The translations under genes were made by a program, and so were the position numbers. Under the pieces are notes generated by a model. It saw only the letters and a program-made list of their open reading frames with translations, ran no database searches and was not told where the DNA came from. From NCBI RefSeq assembly GCF_052072235.1, contig NZ_CM125436.1, positions 2,722,001 through 2,786,000 on the forward strand: a DNA stretch of 64,000 nucleotides, in the 5' to 3' direction. Shown piece after piece: positions 50,250 to 59,533 of the stretch. The stretch is from Brevibacillus_D fluminis_A. GTDB taxonomy: Bacteria > Bacillota > Bacilli > Brevibacillales > Brevibacillaceae. Each line of letters starts with the position of its first letter. Position 1 is the stretch's first letter.

Positions 50250-51347
50250 ATGGATCGTGTCTTGGTTTATCGCCGGAAATATTTGCAGCGGAGCGAGACG
50301 TTCATCTACGAGCAGCTTATCGGTCACAAGCGCGTCATGCCGGTCGTGCTGACGCGCTCCCGTCCGGTGAATCGCAGGCAATTTCCGTACGCGCCGATCT
50401 ATGTGAAGAAGCATCTTGGCGGCATGAAGCACTGGCTCAAGCAAAAGCGCATCAAGCTGATCCACGCGCGCTTCGGCACCGCCGGGGTCGAAATGATCGG
50501 AATCGCCCGAAAGTCCAGGGTGCCGCTGCTCACGTCATTCCACGGCTTCGACGCAACAAAGCAGGTGAAGGCGAGCAAAGCATACCGTCGCAAGCTGCGC
50601 TACCTCTTCAAAAAGGGCAGTGCATTTACGGCAGTGAGCGACCATATGAAACGACGTCTGATCAAGCTGGGCTGCCCGGCGAAAAAAATCACCCTGATCC
50701 GCTCCGGGATCGATTTGCAAAAGTTCCCGTTCGTACCGCCCCATTTGATTTATAACGACCAAATCCGTATCCTGTCAGTAGGACGCCTGACGGAGAAAAA
50801 AGGCATGGATACGTTGATCCGCGCGTTTGCCTATGTGCGGAAGAAATACCCGAATGCGCGGCTCTTGATCGTCGGCGAGGGAGAAGAAAAAGCCAAGCTG
50901 AAGCGGCTGATCCGGAAAAAGAAATTGAAAGGATTCGTGAAGCTTGCGGGAGCGCTCCCACATGCGCAAGTGCAACAAGAGCTACGGCATTGCCACCTGT
51001 TCGTGATCGGCTGCAAGACGGCCAAAAATGGCGACCAGGAGGGCATCCCGAATGTGCTGATGGAGGCGATGGCCACGGGTCGGCCTGTCATTTCCACCCG
51101 TCACGCCGGCATTCCCGAATTGATCAAGCATGAGCGAACCGGCTTTCTCGTGCCGGAGAAGTCGCCTGCCAAGCTGGGCCGAATGATCACGCGCGTGCTG
51201 GCGGAACGGGAAACATGGCCGGCGATCGTTGCACAGGCGCGAGCCAAAGTGGCGGAACAGCACGATATTACGAAACAACGGCGCAAGCTGGAAGATTTGT
51301 ACGTGAGTTTGATAGAGAAACATCAGGCAGGAGGGGGGAAACGATGA
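50250..51347 (+). CDS. GT4 glycosyltransferase
   Basis: A 365-residue GT-B glycosyltransferase. Acceptor lobe contains LIHARFGTAGVEMIGIARKS and LTSFHGFDATK; donor lobe starts ILSVGRLTEKKGMDTLIRAF and includes EGIPNVLMEAMATGRPVIST, followed by RHAGIPELI. The N-terminal half is strikingly basic (KHWLKQKRIKLIHAR; KAYRRKLRYLFKKG). ATG 50250 is behind AAGGGGTTGGG; ORF extensions upstream overlap the epimerase without a ribosome site. Its stop overlaps the next ATG by 4 bases. Confidence 0.85.
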   Translation: MDRVLVYRRKYLQRSETFIYEQLIGHKRVMPVVLTRSRPVNRRQFPYAPIYVKKHLGGMKHWLKQKRIKLIHARFGTAGVEMIGIARKSRVPLLTSFHGFDATKQVKASKAYRRKLRYLFKKGSAFTAVSDHMKRRLIKLGCPAKKITLIRSGIDLQKFPFVPPHLIYNDQIRILSVGRLTEKKGMDTLIRAFAYVRKKYPNARLLIVGEGEEKAKLKRLIRKKKLKGFVKLAGALPHAQVQQELRHCHLFVIGCKTAKNGDQEGIPNVLMEAMATGRPVISTRHAGIPELIKHERTGFLVPEKSPAKLGRMITRVLAERETWPAIVAQARAKVAEQHDITKQRRKLEDLYVSLIEKHQAGGGKR

Positions 51348-52645
51348 ACATTTCCGTTATCGGAACCGGCTATGTCGGCTTGACCACAGCCGTATCTTTT
51401 GCGTTAATGGGCCACGATGTGATCGGCATTGACATCGATCAGGCCAAAGTGGCGCGTCTGCAAATGGGGGAAGCCGGAATCTACGAACCAAATCTGGAGA
51501 CGGAATTGCAAAACATGCTGGCATTGGGCAAAGTTACGTTCTCTTCTTCTTTGGAAGAGGGGATTCTTTCGTCCAGGGCTATTTTTGTATGCGTGGGAAC
51601 ACCGCCGCTGCCGGATGGCTCTGCGGATTTGAGCGCCTTGAATCAGGTGCTGTCGTCCATCAAGGAGCGGGTGAAGGCTGCCGCAGGCGCGTCCGGTGTC
51701 ACTCGCGTGGTCGTCATCAAAAGCACCGTGCCGGTCGGAACCAATGACCGCATCGCCCGCCAGTTCGCTGACGTACCGGGGCTGCTCGTGGCCTCGAATC
51801 CCGAATTTTTGCGGGAAGGGTCGGCACTGCATGATTCGCTGCACCCGTCAAGGATCGTGCTTGGAACGGAAGAGCCTCAGGCGCTTGCGATTTTGGAAGA
51901 ACTGTACGATTCGCTTGTTTGCGAGCGGGTGCGGACCACACGCGCCAACGCCGAGATGATCAAATACGGGTCGAATGCGTTTTTGGCGACCAAAATTTCG
52001 TTTATGAACGAGCTGGCGCGCCTGAGTGCGGCGCTTGGCGCAGATATTACCGAAGTTGCGCGGGGCATGGGCCTGGACCCCCGGATCGGACCTTACTTTC
52101 TAGGAGCAGGATTAGGCTATGGCGGCTCGTGTTTTCCGAAAGATACGTCCGCGTTGTCCGAGCTAGGTGCGCAGCATGGCGTCGATATGCCGCTGCTAAA
52201 GCAAGTGCAGCAGGTCAATGAGCTGCAGCCTGTCTGGTTTGTCGAGCAGATGAAAAAGCAGCTGCCTGCGCTCGCCGGACTCAAAATCGCTTTGCTGGGA
52301 CTTTCGTTCAAACCGCAAACCGATGATTTGCGCGAGGCCGCATCCTTGCGCCTGATTCCGCTCCTGCGGCGGGAAGGGGCGGTTTTGAGCGCGTATGACC
52401 CGCTTTGCAACGAGCGGGTCCGAGGGCTGTATCCGGACATGGAATTTGCCGACGATCCGTATGCGGCTCTTGCCGGCGCAGATGCCGGCGTGCTCGTGAC
52501 GGAATGGGAGCAGTGCGTGAAGCTTGATTTTACCCGCGTGAAAAACAGCTTGCGGCAGCCGTTCCTGTTCGACGGGCGGAATGCCTGGGACAAACGGGCC
52601 GCCAAGGACGCAGGGTTGACCTATATGGGCGTGGGGCGCACGTGA
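51344..52645 (+). CDS. UDP-glucose 6-dehydrogenase family protein (YtcA/TuaD-like)
   Basis: Oxidises a UDP-sugar to the uronic acid using two NAD+. Residues 1-13 are the Rossmann motif (VIGTGYVGLTTAVSF); SNPEFLREGSAL, the catalytic-cysteine segment GYGGSCFPKD and GLSFKPQTDDLREAASL are diagnostic. Length 433 is typical. It closes the operon, followed by a terminator. In B. subtilis a similar enzyme, YtcA, stands with YtcB and YtcC under SigK; here the set is larger. The precise sugar is inferred, not seen. Confidence 0.92.
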   Translation: MNISVIGTGYVGLTTAVSFALMGHDVIGIDIDQAKVARLQMGEAGIYEPNLETELQNMLALGKVTFSSSLEEGILSSRAIFVCVGTPPLPDGSADLSALNQVLSSIKERVKAAAGASGVTRVVVIKSTVPVGTNDRIARQFADVPGLLVASNPEFLREGSALHDSLHPSRIVLGTEEPQALAILEELYDSLVCERVRTTRANAEMIKYGSNAFLATKISFMNELARLSAALGADITEVARGMGLDPRIGPYFLGAGLGYGGSCFPKDTSALSELGAQHGVDMPLLKQVQQVNELQPVWFVEQMKKQLPALAGLKIALLGLSFKPQTDDLREAASLRLIPLLRREGAVLSAYDPLCNERVRGLYPDMEFADDPYAALAGADAGVLVTEWEQCVKLDFTRVKNSLRQPFLFDGRNAWDKRAAKDAGLTYMGVGRT

Positions 52646-52667
52646 GCGATACGCACCTCAGGCAAGG

Positions 52668-52702
52668 GCCGTCTCTTTCTTTTGTGAAAGGGACGGCTTT
52701 TT
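52668..52702 (+). terminator. terminator after the spore glycan operon
   Basis: GCCGTCTCTTTC / GAAAGGGACGGC stem (one wobble) with TTTTT. Confidence 0.85.
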
Positions 52703-52799
52703 CGCTTCCATTACAGGCTGCAGGGAACACTTCTATTTGAAGTGAAGCGATGTTTTAGGGTACCATGGAAGATATGGGAAATTGAAAGGAGTGATCGTA

Positions 52800-54611
52800 G
52801 TGAACAAGTCGAAAACATTGCCGAAGCGCCATGAAATTCCTGCGGAGCACAAATGGAAGCTGGAGGACATTTACGCGTCGAACGACCTTTGGGAGCAGGA
52901 TGCGGTCAAAGTAAAGGAAATGGCGGCGAAAATCAGCTCCTATCAAGGAACGCTCGGTGAATCCGGGGCGCGTTTGCTCGAAGCGCTCACGCTCCAGGAT
53001 GAGCTGACCCGTACGATGGATCAGCTGTACGTCTATGCGCGGATGCGCCGTGACGAGGATAATGCCAATGCCACGTACCAAGCGCTTACAGACCGTGCGA
53101 CGACTCTGTCTGTGCAGGTTTACAGTGCGCTTTCTTACATAGAGCCGGAAATTTTGGCAATCCCGGACGACCGCCTGCGCGCATTTCTGCAGGAAGAGGC
53201 AGGGCTGGCGCATTACAGGCAGCATATTGAGGAAATCGTGCGGTTCAAGCCGCATACGTTGTCGGCAGCGGAGGAAGCGCTGCTGGCCGAGATGGGCGAG
53301 CTTTCCGGAGCGCCTTCCAAAATTTTCGGGATGCTGAACAATGCCGATTTGCGCTTCCCGATGATCAAGGATGAGCAGGGCGAAGAGGTCGAGCTGACAA
53401 AAGGGCGTTATACGCAATTTATGGAAAGCAAAAACCGCGACGTGCGCAAGGAAGCGTTTGAAGCGCTGTATGCGACCTATGGCAAGCACCGCAATACGAT
53501 TGCTGCCACACTCACCTCTGCGGTCAAGCGGGACGTCATTTACGCTAAAGTGCGCAAATATGAGTCCGCGCTGAAAGCATCGCTTTTCTCCGACAACATC
53601 GATCAGTCCGTGTACGATAATCTGATCGCGACCGTCCATGAGCATCTGCCGCTGATGCATCGGTATGTGGATCTGCGCAAACGGATGCTTGGATTAGATG
53701 AGCTGCATATGTACGATCTGTATGTGCCGATCGTTCCGGAAGTCAAGATGGACATTCCGTACGACCAGGCTGTGGAAACCATTCAAGTCGCCTTGCAGCC
53801 GCTTGGCGAGGATTACGGCAAAGTCTTGCGCGAAGGCTTCACCTCCGGCTGGATCGATGTGCATGAGAATGAGGGCAAGACGAGCGGTGCGTATTCATGG
53901 GGCTCCTATACGACGCACCCGTACGTCCTGATGAATTACCAGGACAACGTCAATAACATGTTCACGCTGGCCCATGAAATGGGGCATGCCTTGCACAGCT
54001 ACTATTCCAACAGCAATCAGCCGTACACGTATGCAGGCTACCGGATTTTTGTCGCCGAGGTGGCCTCGACGCTGAACGAAGCGCTGTTGATGCAGCATCT
54101 GCTCGCGACGACAACCGACAAGGCAGAGCGCATGTATTTGCTCAATTATTACATGGAGCAATTCCGCGGCACGCTGTTCCGCCAAACCATGTTTGCCGAA
54201 TTCGAGAAGCTGATTCATGCCAAAACAGAGGCGGAGGAAGCGTTGACCGCCGATAGCCTGTCTGCCATGTACCGCGAGCTGAACGTGCAGTATCATGGTG
54301 AACAAATGGTGGTCGACAGCCAGATCGACCTGGAGTGGGCGCGCATTCCTCACTTCTACAACAATTTTTATGTGTACAAATATGCGACCGGCTTCTCGGC
54401 AGCGATTTCGCTCGCCAAGCAAATTTTGAGCGAAGGCGCGCCTGCAGTTGAGCGCTACCTCACCTTCCTCAAGAGCGGCGGCTCCGATTATCCGCTCGAG
54501 CTGTTGAAAAAAGCGGGCGTCGATATGACATCGCCAGAACCGATCAAGGAAGCGCTGGCGGTGTTCAAAGAGCTGCTGGATGAAATGGAAGCGTTGAGCA
54601 AGGACGTGTAA
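52800..54611 (+). CDS. pepF: oligoendopeptidase F
   Basis: Zinc metallopeptidase of family M3 that degrades short peptides in the cytoplasm. The HExxH zinc motif appears as LAHEMGHALHSYYSN, with the third ligand glutamate about 25 residues on (VAEVASTLNEALL). N-terminal helical lobe begins LPKRHEIPAEHKWKLEDIYA. Length 603 is normal. GTG 52800 follows AAAGGAGTGATC with 8-base spacing, better than the in-frame ATG at 52782, which has no site. Confidence 0.95.
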   Translation: MNKSKTLPKRHEIPAEHKWKLEDIYASNDLWEQDAVKVKEMAAKISSYQGTLGESGARLLEALTLQDELTRTMDQLYVYARMRRDEDNANATYQALTDRATTLSVQVYSALSYIEPEILAIPDDRLRAFLQEEAGLAHYRQHIEEIVRFKPHTLSAAEEALLAEMGELSGAPSKIFGMLNNADLRFPMIKDEQGEEVELTKGRYTQFMESKNRDVRKEAFEALYATYGKHRNTIAATLTSAVKRDVIYAKVRKYESALKASLFSDNIDQSVYDNLIATVHEHLPLMHRYVDLRKRMLGLDELHMYDLYVPIVPEVKMDIPYDQAVETIQVALQPLGEDYGKVLREGFTSGWIDVHENEGKTSGAYSWGSYTTHPYVLMNYQDNVNNMFTLAHEMGHALHSYYSNSNQPYTYAGYRIFVAEVASTLNEALLMQHLLATTTDKAERMYLLNYYMEQFRGTLFRQTMFAEFEKLIHAKTEAEEALTADSLSAMYRELNVQYHGEQMVVDSQIDLEWARIPHFYNNFYVYKYATGFSAAISLAKQILSEGAPAVERYLTFLKSGGSDYPLELLKKAGVDMTSPEPIKEALAVFKELLDEMEALSKDV

Positions 54612-54617
54612 AAAAAA

Positions 54618-54655
54618 AGGCAGGGCGCTCCTGGATCGAGGGGCGCCTTTGTTTT
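54618..54655 (+). terminator. terminator after pepF
   Basis: GGCGCTCC / GGGGCGCC stem (with a wobble) and 8-base loop, then TTTGTTTTT. Confidence 0.75.
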
Positions 54656-54804
54656 TGACACAGGAATGGCCCGCGCGGCTGGGAAACCCGCCATGCTTTG
54701 CTTGGCGGAGACGATCGCGTGATAAGCGCTTCCCAAAATGAGTAACAGCAGGCATGGCAGCGAATACTAAAGGGACTATTTGCGGCAAATAAGGAGCGGT
54801 TGGG

Positions 54805-55929
54805 ATGCAATCTTCCGCGAACAAGCAACAGTCTCTCCTGCTTTTTACCTTGTCTGGCTTAATTGCAATCAGTTTGCTGACGATCTTCATCGCGACGCGC
54901 GAGCTGCCGGGTTATCCGTTTTTAAAACGGCAAGCAGCATGGGTTGTGGTAGGCGCGGGCTTGCTTATCTTTTTGCAGCGGCAAAATTACCGGATGTTTG
55001 TGAAAAACGCAGCCTGGCTCTATGGGTTCGGGCTCGTCTTTTTGCTGTCCGTCTTTGTGCTCGGTCGAAAAGTGAACGGAGCCATCAGCTGGATCGACCT
55101 TGGTTTTTTTCGCATGCAGCCGTCGGAAATCACCCGGTTGACCACGCTGCTATTGCTCGCCAAAGTCTACGAAACGTGCAAAGGCGAATGCAGACAGGCG
55201 CGACAAGTGCTGCTTTGTTTGACCGTGCTGGCTGTACCCACCTTTTTCGTCTTGCTCCAGCCTGATTTGGGCATGGCCATCATCTATTTTTCGCTGTGCG
55301 GCTGTTTTGTGCTGCTGACGAGATTTTCCGGGGAGCTGATCCGGCTGTTGGTCGTTTGCGTCTGCGTCGTCGGCATCCTCTTTGCGGCTGTCGTGCAGGT
55401 GGTGCCGGAATTGCCCGATCAGCTGCTGCGGCCCCATCAGCTCGAGCGATTGACGTCGTTTTTGCATCCCGAAACCGATCCGCTCGGAAGCGGCTATCAA
55501 TACATTCAGGCGCGGTCTGTCGTCGGGAGCGGACAATTGGGCGGGACAGGCTTGCTGTATGTTGTGACATCAAACGGAGGGAAGCTGCCGGAGCAGCATA
55601 CCGATTTCATCTTTGCCGTGATCGCGCAGCAATGGGGCTTTATTGGCGCGAGCGTGCTGCTGCTGCTCTATTTTTTGCTGTTTTACATCATGGTGCAGTG
55701 GGCGATGGGAACGCCGGACCCGTTTGCTTCGTTTTTTATCAGCGGGATGGTGATTATGTGGTTTTTCCAAATATTCGTCAACATCGGGATGAACATCGGT
55801 TTGTCGCCGATTACCGGGTTGACGCTGCCGTTCATCAGCTATGGCGGCAGTTCGTTCATCACGAACATGATGGCGCTCGGCTTGGTGCTCAGCATGAAAA
55901 CACCGCCGCCGCTGTGGGAGTTTGAATAA
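54805..55929 (+). CDS. SEDS family (FtsW/RodA/SpoVE) glycan polymerase
   Basis: A 374-residue protein with about ten transmembrane helices. SEDS glycosyltransferases polymerise lipid II at the membrane. Hallmarks: the N-terminal FLKRQAAWVVVGAGLL, MQPSEITRLTTLLLLAKVYE, LQPDLGMAIIY with the catalytic Asp, PETDPLGSGYQYIQARSVVGS, LPEQHTDFIFAVIAQQWGFIG, and PFISYGGSSFITNMMALGLV. No paired class-B PBP lies next to it here. It could serve division, elongation or spore cortex; the sequence does not decide. Confidence 0.92.
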   Translation: MQSSANKQQSLLLFTLSGLIAISLLTIFIATRELPGYPFLKRQAAWVVVGAGLLIFLQRQNYRMFVKNAAWLYGFGLVFLLSVFVLGRKVNGAISWIDLGFFRMQPSEITRLTTLLLLAKVYETCKGECRQARQVLLCLTVLAVPTFFVLLQPDLGMAIIYFSLCGCFVLLTRFSGELIRLLVVCVCVVGILFAAVVQVVPELPDQLLRPHQLERLTSFLHPETDPLGSGYQYIQARSVVGSGQLGGTGLLYVVTSNGGKLPEQHTDFIFAVIAQQWGFIGASVLLLLYFLLFYIMVQWAMGTPDPFASFFISGMVIMWFFQIFVNIGMNIGLSPITGLTLPFISYGGSSFITNMMALGLVLSMKTPPPLWEFE

Positions 55930-55934
55930 AAGAA

Positions 55935-55975
55935 GGCCGGTTCGATGCAGGGAAGCCTGCTCGCACCGGCTTTTT
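55935..55975. terminator. terminator between the SEDS gene and the PucR gene
   Basis: GCCGGT...TGCAGG / CCTGC...ACCGGC long stem with a GAAG loop, T5 on plus and a CTTCTTTTA tail on minus. Serves both convergent genes. Confidence 0.8.
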
Positions 55976-55998
55976 ATGTTTTGGGGGAGTGTCAAAAG

Positions 55999-57579
55999 TC
56001 AAAAGCCTGTCCAAGGCTCATGCAGGGAGACGATGCGTACAGCTAACTGGAGCTGGAACTGCGTCTCCGCATCGGTCAAGTCGAATTCGCCCAAAGAGAT
56101 GGCGCGGTCCAGCCGATAGCGCAACGTTTTCGGGTGGATGTTCAGCTCCTCGGCTGTATGCTTCAAGTGAAAGCCCAGGCGCGCGTACGTAAGCAGCGTC
56201 TGAATCAGCACATCCCCGTTTTTGACCGTGGACAAATGCCCGAACAGCTTGTGCAAAAAAGTGGCGCGTGCGTTCGCGTCGCCCTGAAGCACCCGTGGTA
56301 CCAGAAGATCCTGGAACCGGTGAAAATGGCCGAACGTCATATTCGGCAAAATCGAGCAAACCTCCTTGTAGCCTTGCTGGATGTCCGCAAAACCTTGTTG
56401 GGGCAAGCTGACGGCAAAAGAGAGGTCCGGCCCTTTCATCGCTTGCCAAAAAAGCTGGGGATTGACCTCGCTTGGGATCAGCAGAAAGATTTGATTTTGC
56501 ATGAACGACAGCACGGTCGGCATCTTCAGATCCTGCAGCTTTCGCTTGGTTTTTTCGATGAGACGATCCCGCTTCACGATCCCCTCGTGCGAAAGGGGAA
56601 TGGGCGAATCGAACACAAGCATGCCGACCGCATACATCCCTTCCGGATCAAAGCCGAGCAGACGGGCGCGACTGAGCACCTGCTCGGTCAAGATGAATTG
56701 ACCTTCCAAAAGCGAATCGAGAAACGAATGCCCGAGCTGCGCTTCAAGCGAGGCAAGCTCGCGCTGATGGGAAATGTGCATCGCCATCAAAATGGCGGCG
56801 TATTGCGCGGCATGCTGGTCGAGATCGCTAAGCGGCTCCTGACCTTCCAATATCCACAAAAACCCGACGATCTCCCATTTGATCGAGATCGGGCAAACAA
56901 TCCGTGCGGGCACATGGGCTTGCGGATCAGCCGGAAGTCGTTTGATACGCAGCGACGAGCGCGAGGCGAGCAAGTTCTCTTTCTCCTGGAACAGCTTATC
57001 AAGATCAATGCCGTCCGTTTCGCCTGATCCCTTTTGGGCATGCGACGCCAGGATGGAACCGTCCGCATGCTGAATATAGATGCTGCGCTTCAACAGCACG
57101 CCCAGTTTGCGGGCGATGTCCTGGAGGCTTTTGGCATCCAGTGCAAGCTGGCTCAGCTCCTGATGGATCAATTCTGCATGCTCTTGTATTTTGTAATGGA
57201 ACGTGAGCAGCATGTTCAAAATTTCTTCGGTAATCGTGGCAAAAGGGACTTCCCACGGAATCTCGATGAGCGGAAACTGCAGCTCTTCGGCCATGGCGAC
57301 GGCGGCTTCCGGCATTTGCTCGAAATAGTGCGGTACCGCCAATCCTAATCCGGCGAGGCCGCGAGCGGACAGATCGCGAATCAATGCTTGCTGGGCCTCG
57401 GGTTCATGAGGCCATGAATACCCCGTCGTCAGCAGCAATTCACCGGATCGCACCCATGGCAGCGGATCAGGCAAGTCCACGATATGCACCCAGCGGACAA
57501 GCCGTTGAAGCCCTTTCGAACCAGCGACGACTTTGGCGTGCTTGAGTGAAGGAAGCTGGAGGGCATCAAATACTTTCAT
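55999..57579 (-). CDS. PucR-family transcriptional regulator
   Basis: A 526-residue regulator. Residues 1-120 are a PucR-type N-terminal domain (MKVFDALQLPSLKHAKVVAG, then DPLPWVRSGELLLTTGYSW), a GAF-like middle domain covers about 150-290, and the C-terminal helix-turn-helix (PucR C-HTH) is seen in TLLTYARLGFHLKHTAEELN, then IHPKTLRYRLDRAISLG. Such proteins control amino-acid, purine or GABA catabolism in Bacillus. Divergent from the amino acid permease at 57911, which it may regulate (inference). ATG 57579 follows AGGAGAGG. Confidence 0.9.
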   Translation of the reverse strand: MKVFDALQLPSLKHAKVVAGSKGLQRLVRWVHIVDLPDPLPWVRSGELLLTTGYSWPHEPEAQQALIRDLSARGLAGLGLAVPHYFEQMPEAAVAMAEELQFPLIEIPWEVPFATITEEILNMLLTFHYKIQEHAELIHQELSQLALDAKSLQDIARKLGVLLKRSIYIQHADGSILASHAQKGSGETDGIDLDKLFQEKENLLASRSSLRIKRLPADPQAHVPARIVCPISIKWEIVGFLWILEGQEPLSDLDQHAAQYAAILMAMHISHQRELASLEAQLGHSFLDSLLEGQFILTEQVLSRARLLGFDPEGMYAVGMLVFDSPIPLSHEGIVKRDRLIEKTKRKLQDLKMPTVLSFMQNQIFLLIPSEVNPQLFWQAMKGPDLSFAVSLPQQGFADIQQGYKEVCSILPNMTFGHFHRFQDLLVPRVLQGDANARATFLHKLFGHLSTVKNGDVLIQTLLTYARLGFHLKHTAEELNIHPKTLRYRLDRAISLGEFDLTDAETQFQLQLAVRIVSLHEPWTGF

Positions 57580-57910
57580 CGGAAAAATCCTCTCCTGTCA
57601 AGATGAATACCTTTCGTGGCTGTTGAAAGGAAGAGAACGGAAGCGTATGTACCGATCGGATAAGTAGGAGCTTTTGTATTTTAATGGATTGAAGTGTCCG
57701 GTGTAAATAAAAAAATCGATTGCCTATAAAATTCGATCGATTGTCGGTGTTTATGCAAAGAGCGGTATCTTTTTTCTATCTCTCACAGATAATACGTGGG
57801 ACAAACATTCCTCTTTCAAAGCAGATGACTTTAGTTGTATTGAACTTTATGATTTTTAAGAATTCTTTTTTAACATACCTTAAAATTGTGGGGGAAGAGA
57901 AGGAGGAAGA
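57580..57910. other. 331-base divergent intergenic region pucR-permease
   Basis: No gene is seen. It holds an 8-bp direct repeat ATCGATTG twice (57715-57722 and 57736-57743), exactly 21 bases apart, and AT-rich DNA towards the permease. A permease promoter was not clear. The permease ribosome site AGGAGG is at 57901-57906. Confidence 0.5.
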
Positions 57911-59311
57911 ATGCCAATGGCGACAGACACAAAATTGCATAAGCAGCTCAAAACACGGCATTTGACAATGATTTCGATCGGTGGGGTAATCGGCGCCGGT
58001 TTGTTCGTCGGAAGCGGTGCCGTCATCAACGCGACAGGTCCGGGAGCTGCGCTTTCCTATGCGATCTCCGGCTTGCTGGTCGTGCTGGTCATGCGGATGC
58101 TGGGCGAAATGGCAGTAGTAAATCCTGACTCAGGTTCATTCGCTACCTATGCCCATCAGGCAATGGGACCGCTCGCCAGCTACACGATCGGGTGGTTGTA
58201 CTGGTTTTACTGGGCGATCGTGATCGCCATTGAAGCGACGGCAGGCGGTGCCATCGTTCACGGCTGGATCCCGGGGCTGCCGGTTTGGGCCATCAGCCTG
58301 ATCTTGACGTTCTTGCTGACACTGACCAACATTTTTTCCGTCAAATCGTTCGGTGAATTCGAATACTGGTTTTCACTGATCAAGGTAGTCGCCATCTCGC
58401 TGTTCATGATTTTGGGCGCTGCCATCATCTTTGGCTTCATTCCGAGCATTCCATCGCCAGGACTGGAAAATTTGATCGGCAAAGGCGGCTTCATGCCAAA
58501 CGGCTTCTCCGCCGTGTTCGTCGGAATCGTGGTATGTATCTTCTCCTTCTTCGGAGCGGAAATCGCAGCGATTGCAGCAGGCGAGACCGAGAATCCTAAG
58601 AAAAATGTAGTCATCGCGATTAAAAGCGTCGTCTGGCGCATCCTGCTGTTCTACATCGGGTCGGTGACGATTCTGGTCACGCTTCTCCCGTGGAATGCGA
58701 CGGATTTGCTCAAAAGCCCGTATGTCACCATGCTCGACATGTTGAAAATTCCGGCTGCTGCGCAAATCATGAACCTGGTTGTACTGACTTCTGTCCTTTC
58801 CTGCCTGAATTCGGCGCTGTACACGAATTCACGGATGCTGTACTCCTTGGCACAAAAAGGCAATGCACCGCGCGCTCTGCTGAAAGTGAGCAAAAACGGT
58901 GTGCCGGTCCGTGCGGTATGGCTGAGCACCGCGTTCGCCTACCTTTGCGCGATCTTCAATTTCGTGTCTCCGGATAAAATCTTTCTGTTTCTCGTAAACG
59001 CTTCCGGTGCGATTGCGCTGCTTGTTTACTTGGCGATAGCCGTCTCGCATATCATTCTTCGCAAGCGTTTGCAAAAAACAGGCCAGCAAGAGCTGACATT
59101 GAAAATGTGGGGCTTCCCGTATTTGACGTATGTGACCATTGCGGCAATGATCGTGATCCTGGTCGCGATGCTGTTCATCGATTCCATGCGCTCGCAAATT
59201 TTGCTGACGCTCTTGATCACGGTGGTGACCATTGGGGTATACTTTGTCACCAAGAAAAAACGAACCGAGCAGGCAGGCGAGTCCGGACATCAAGAGGAAC
59301 GCATCAGCTAA
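57911..59311 (+). CDS. amino acid permease (GABA permease-like, APC superfamily)
   Basis: A 466-residue transporter with twelve predicted membrane helices, likely a proton symporter for amino acids. N-terminal KTRHLTMISIGGVIGAGLFV is the substrate-binding unwound helix of the family; SGLLVVLVMRMLGEMAVVNP and EFEYWFSLIKVVAISLFMIL follow. Pattern resembles GabP/RocE-type members. Substrate specificity (GABA, Arg, Pro or aromatic) is not decided. AGGAGG starts four bases from ATG 57911, or ten from ATG 57917, which could be the actual start. Confidence 0.88.
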   Translation: MPMATDTKLHKQLKTRHLTMISIGGVIGAGLFVGSGAVINATGPGAALSYAISGLLVVLVMRMLGEMAVVNPDSGSFATYAHQAMGPLASYTIGWLYWFYWAIVIAIEATAGGAIVHGWIPGLPVWAISLILTFLLTLTNIFSVKSFGEFEYWFSLIKVVAISLFMILGAAIIFGFIPSIPSPGLENLIGKGGFMPNGFSAVFVGIVVCIFSFFGAEIAAIAAGETENPKKNVVIAIKSVVWRILLFYIGSVTILVTLLPWNATDLLKSPYVTMLDMLKIPAAAQIMNLVVLTSVLSCLNSALYTNSRMLYSLAQKGNAPRALLKVSKNGVPVRAVWLSTAFAYLCAIFNFVSPDKIFLFLVNASGAIALLVYLAIAVSHIILRKRLQKTGQQELTLKMWGFPYLTYVTIAAMIVILVAMLFIDSMRSQILLTLLITVVTIGVYFVTKKKRTEQAGESGHQEERIS

Positions 59312-59325
59312 ATGTTTTGCCGGAT

Positions 59326-59372
59326 GCAGGTCGAGTGGAGAGAGGATTCTCCGCCCGATCTGCTTTTTTTTT
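59326..59372 (+). terminator. terminator after the permease
   Basis: GCAG-TCG...GGAGA / TCTCC...CGA-CTGC imperfect stem, then a run of nine T residues. Confidence 0.75.
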
Positions 59373-59533
59373 GTCCCATCTTCGTGGCATTTTTCTCCAA
59401 CATGTACTGTAATCATTTTCCTTCTTCTCCGTCTTAGGTAGGAGAGGCATTCAGTCAAGCGGCCGTTCACGTGGTTGTGAAAAACTGGCAAACTTGTAAC
59501 TGCAGCACTCGCTATCGATGTGGAGGAATGATG

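Noticed and set aside
57720..57965. 81-codon plus-strand frame across the permease start
   Set aside because: It overlaps the permease start, lacks a ribosome site and shows AT-rich non-coding composition.
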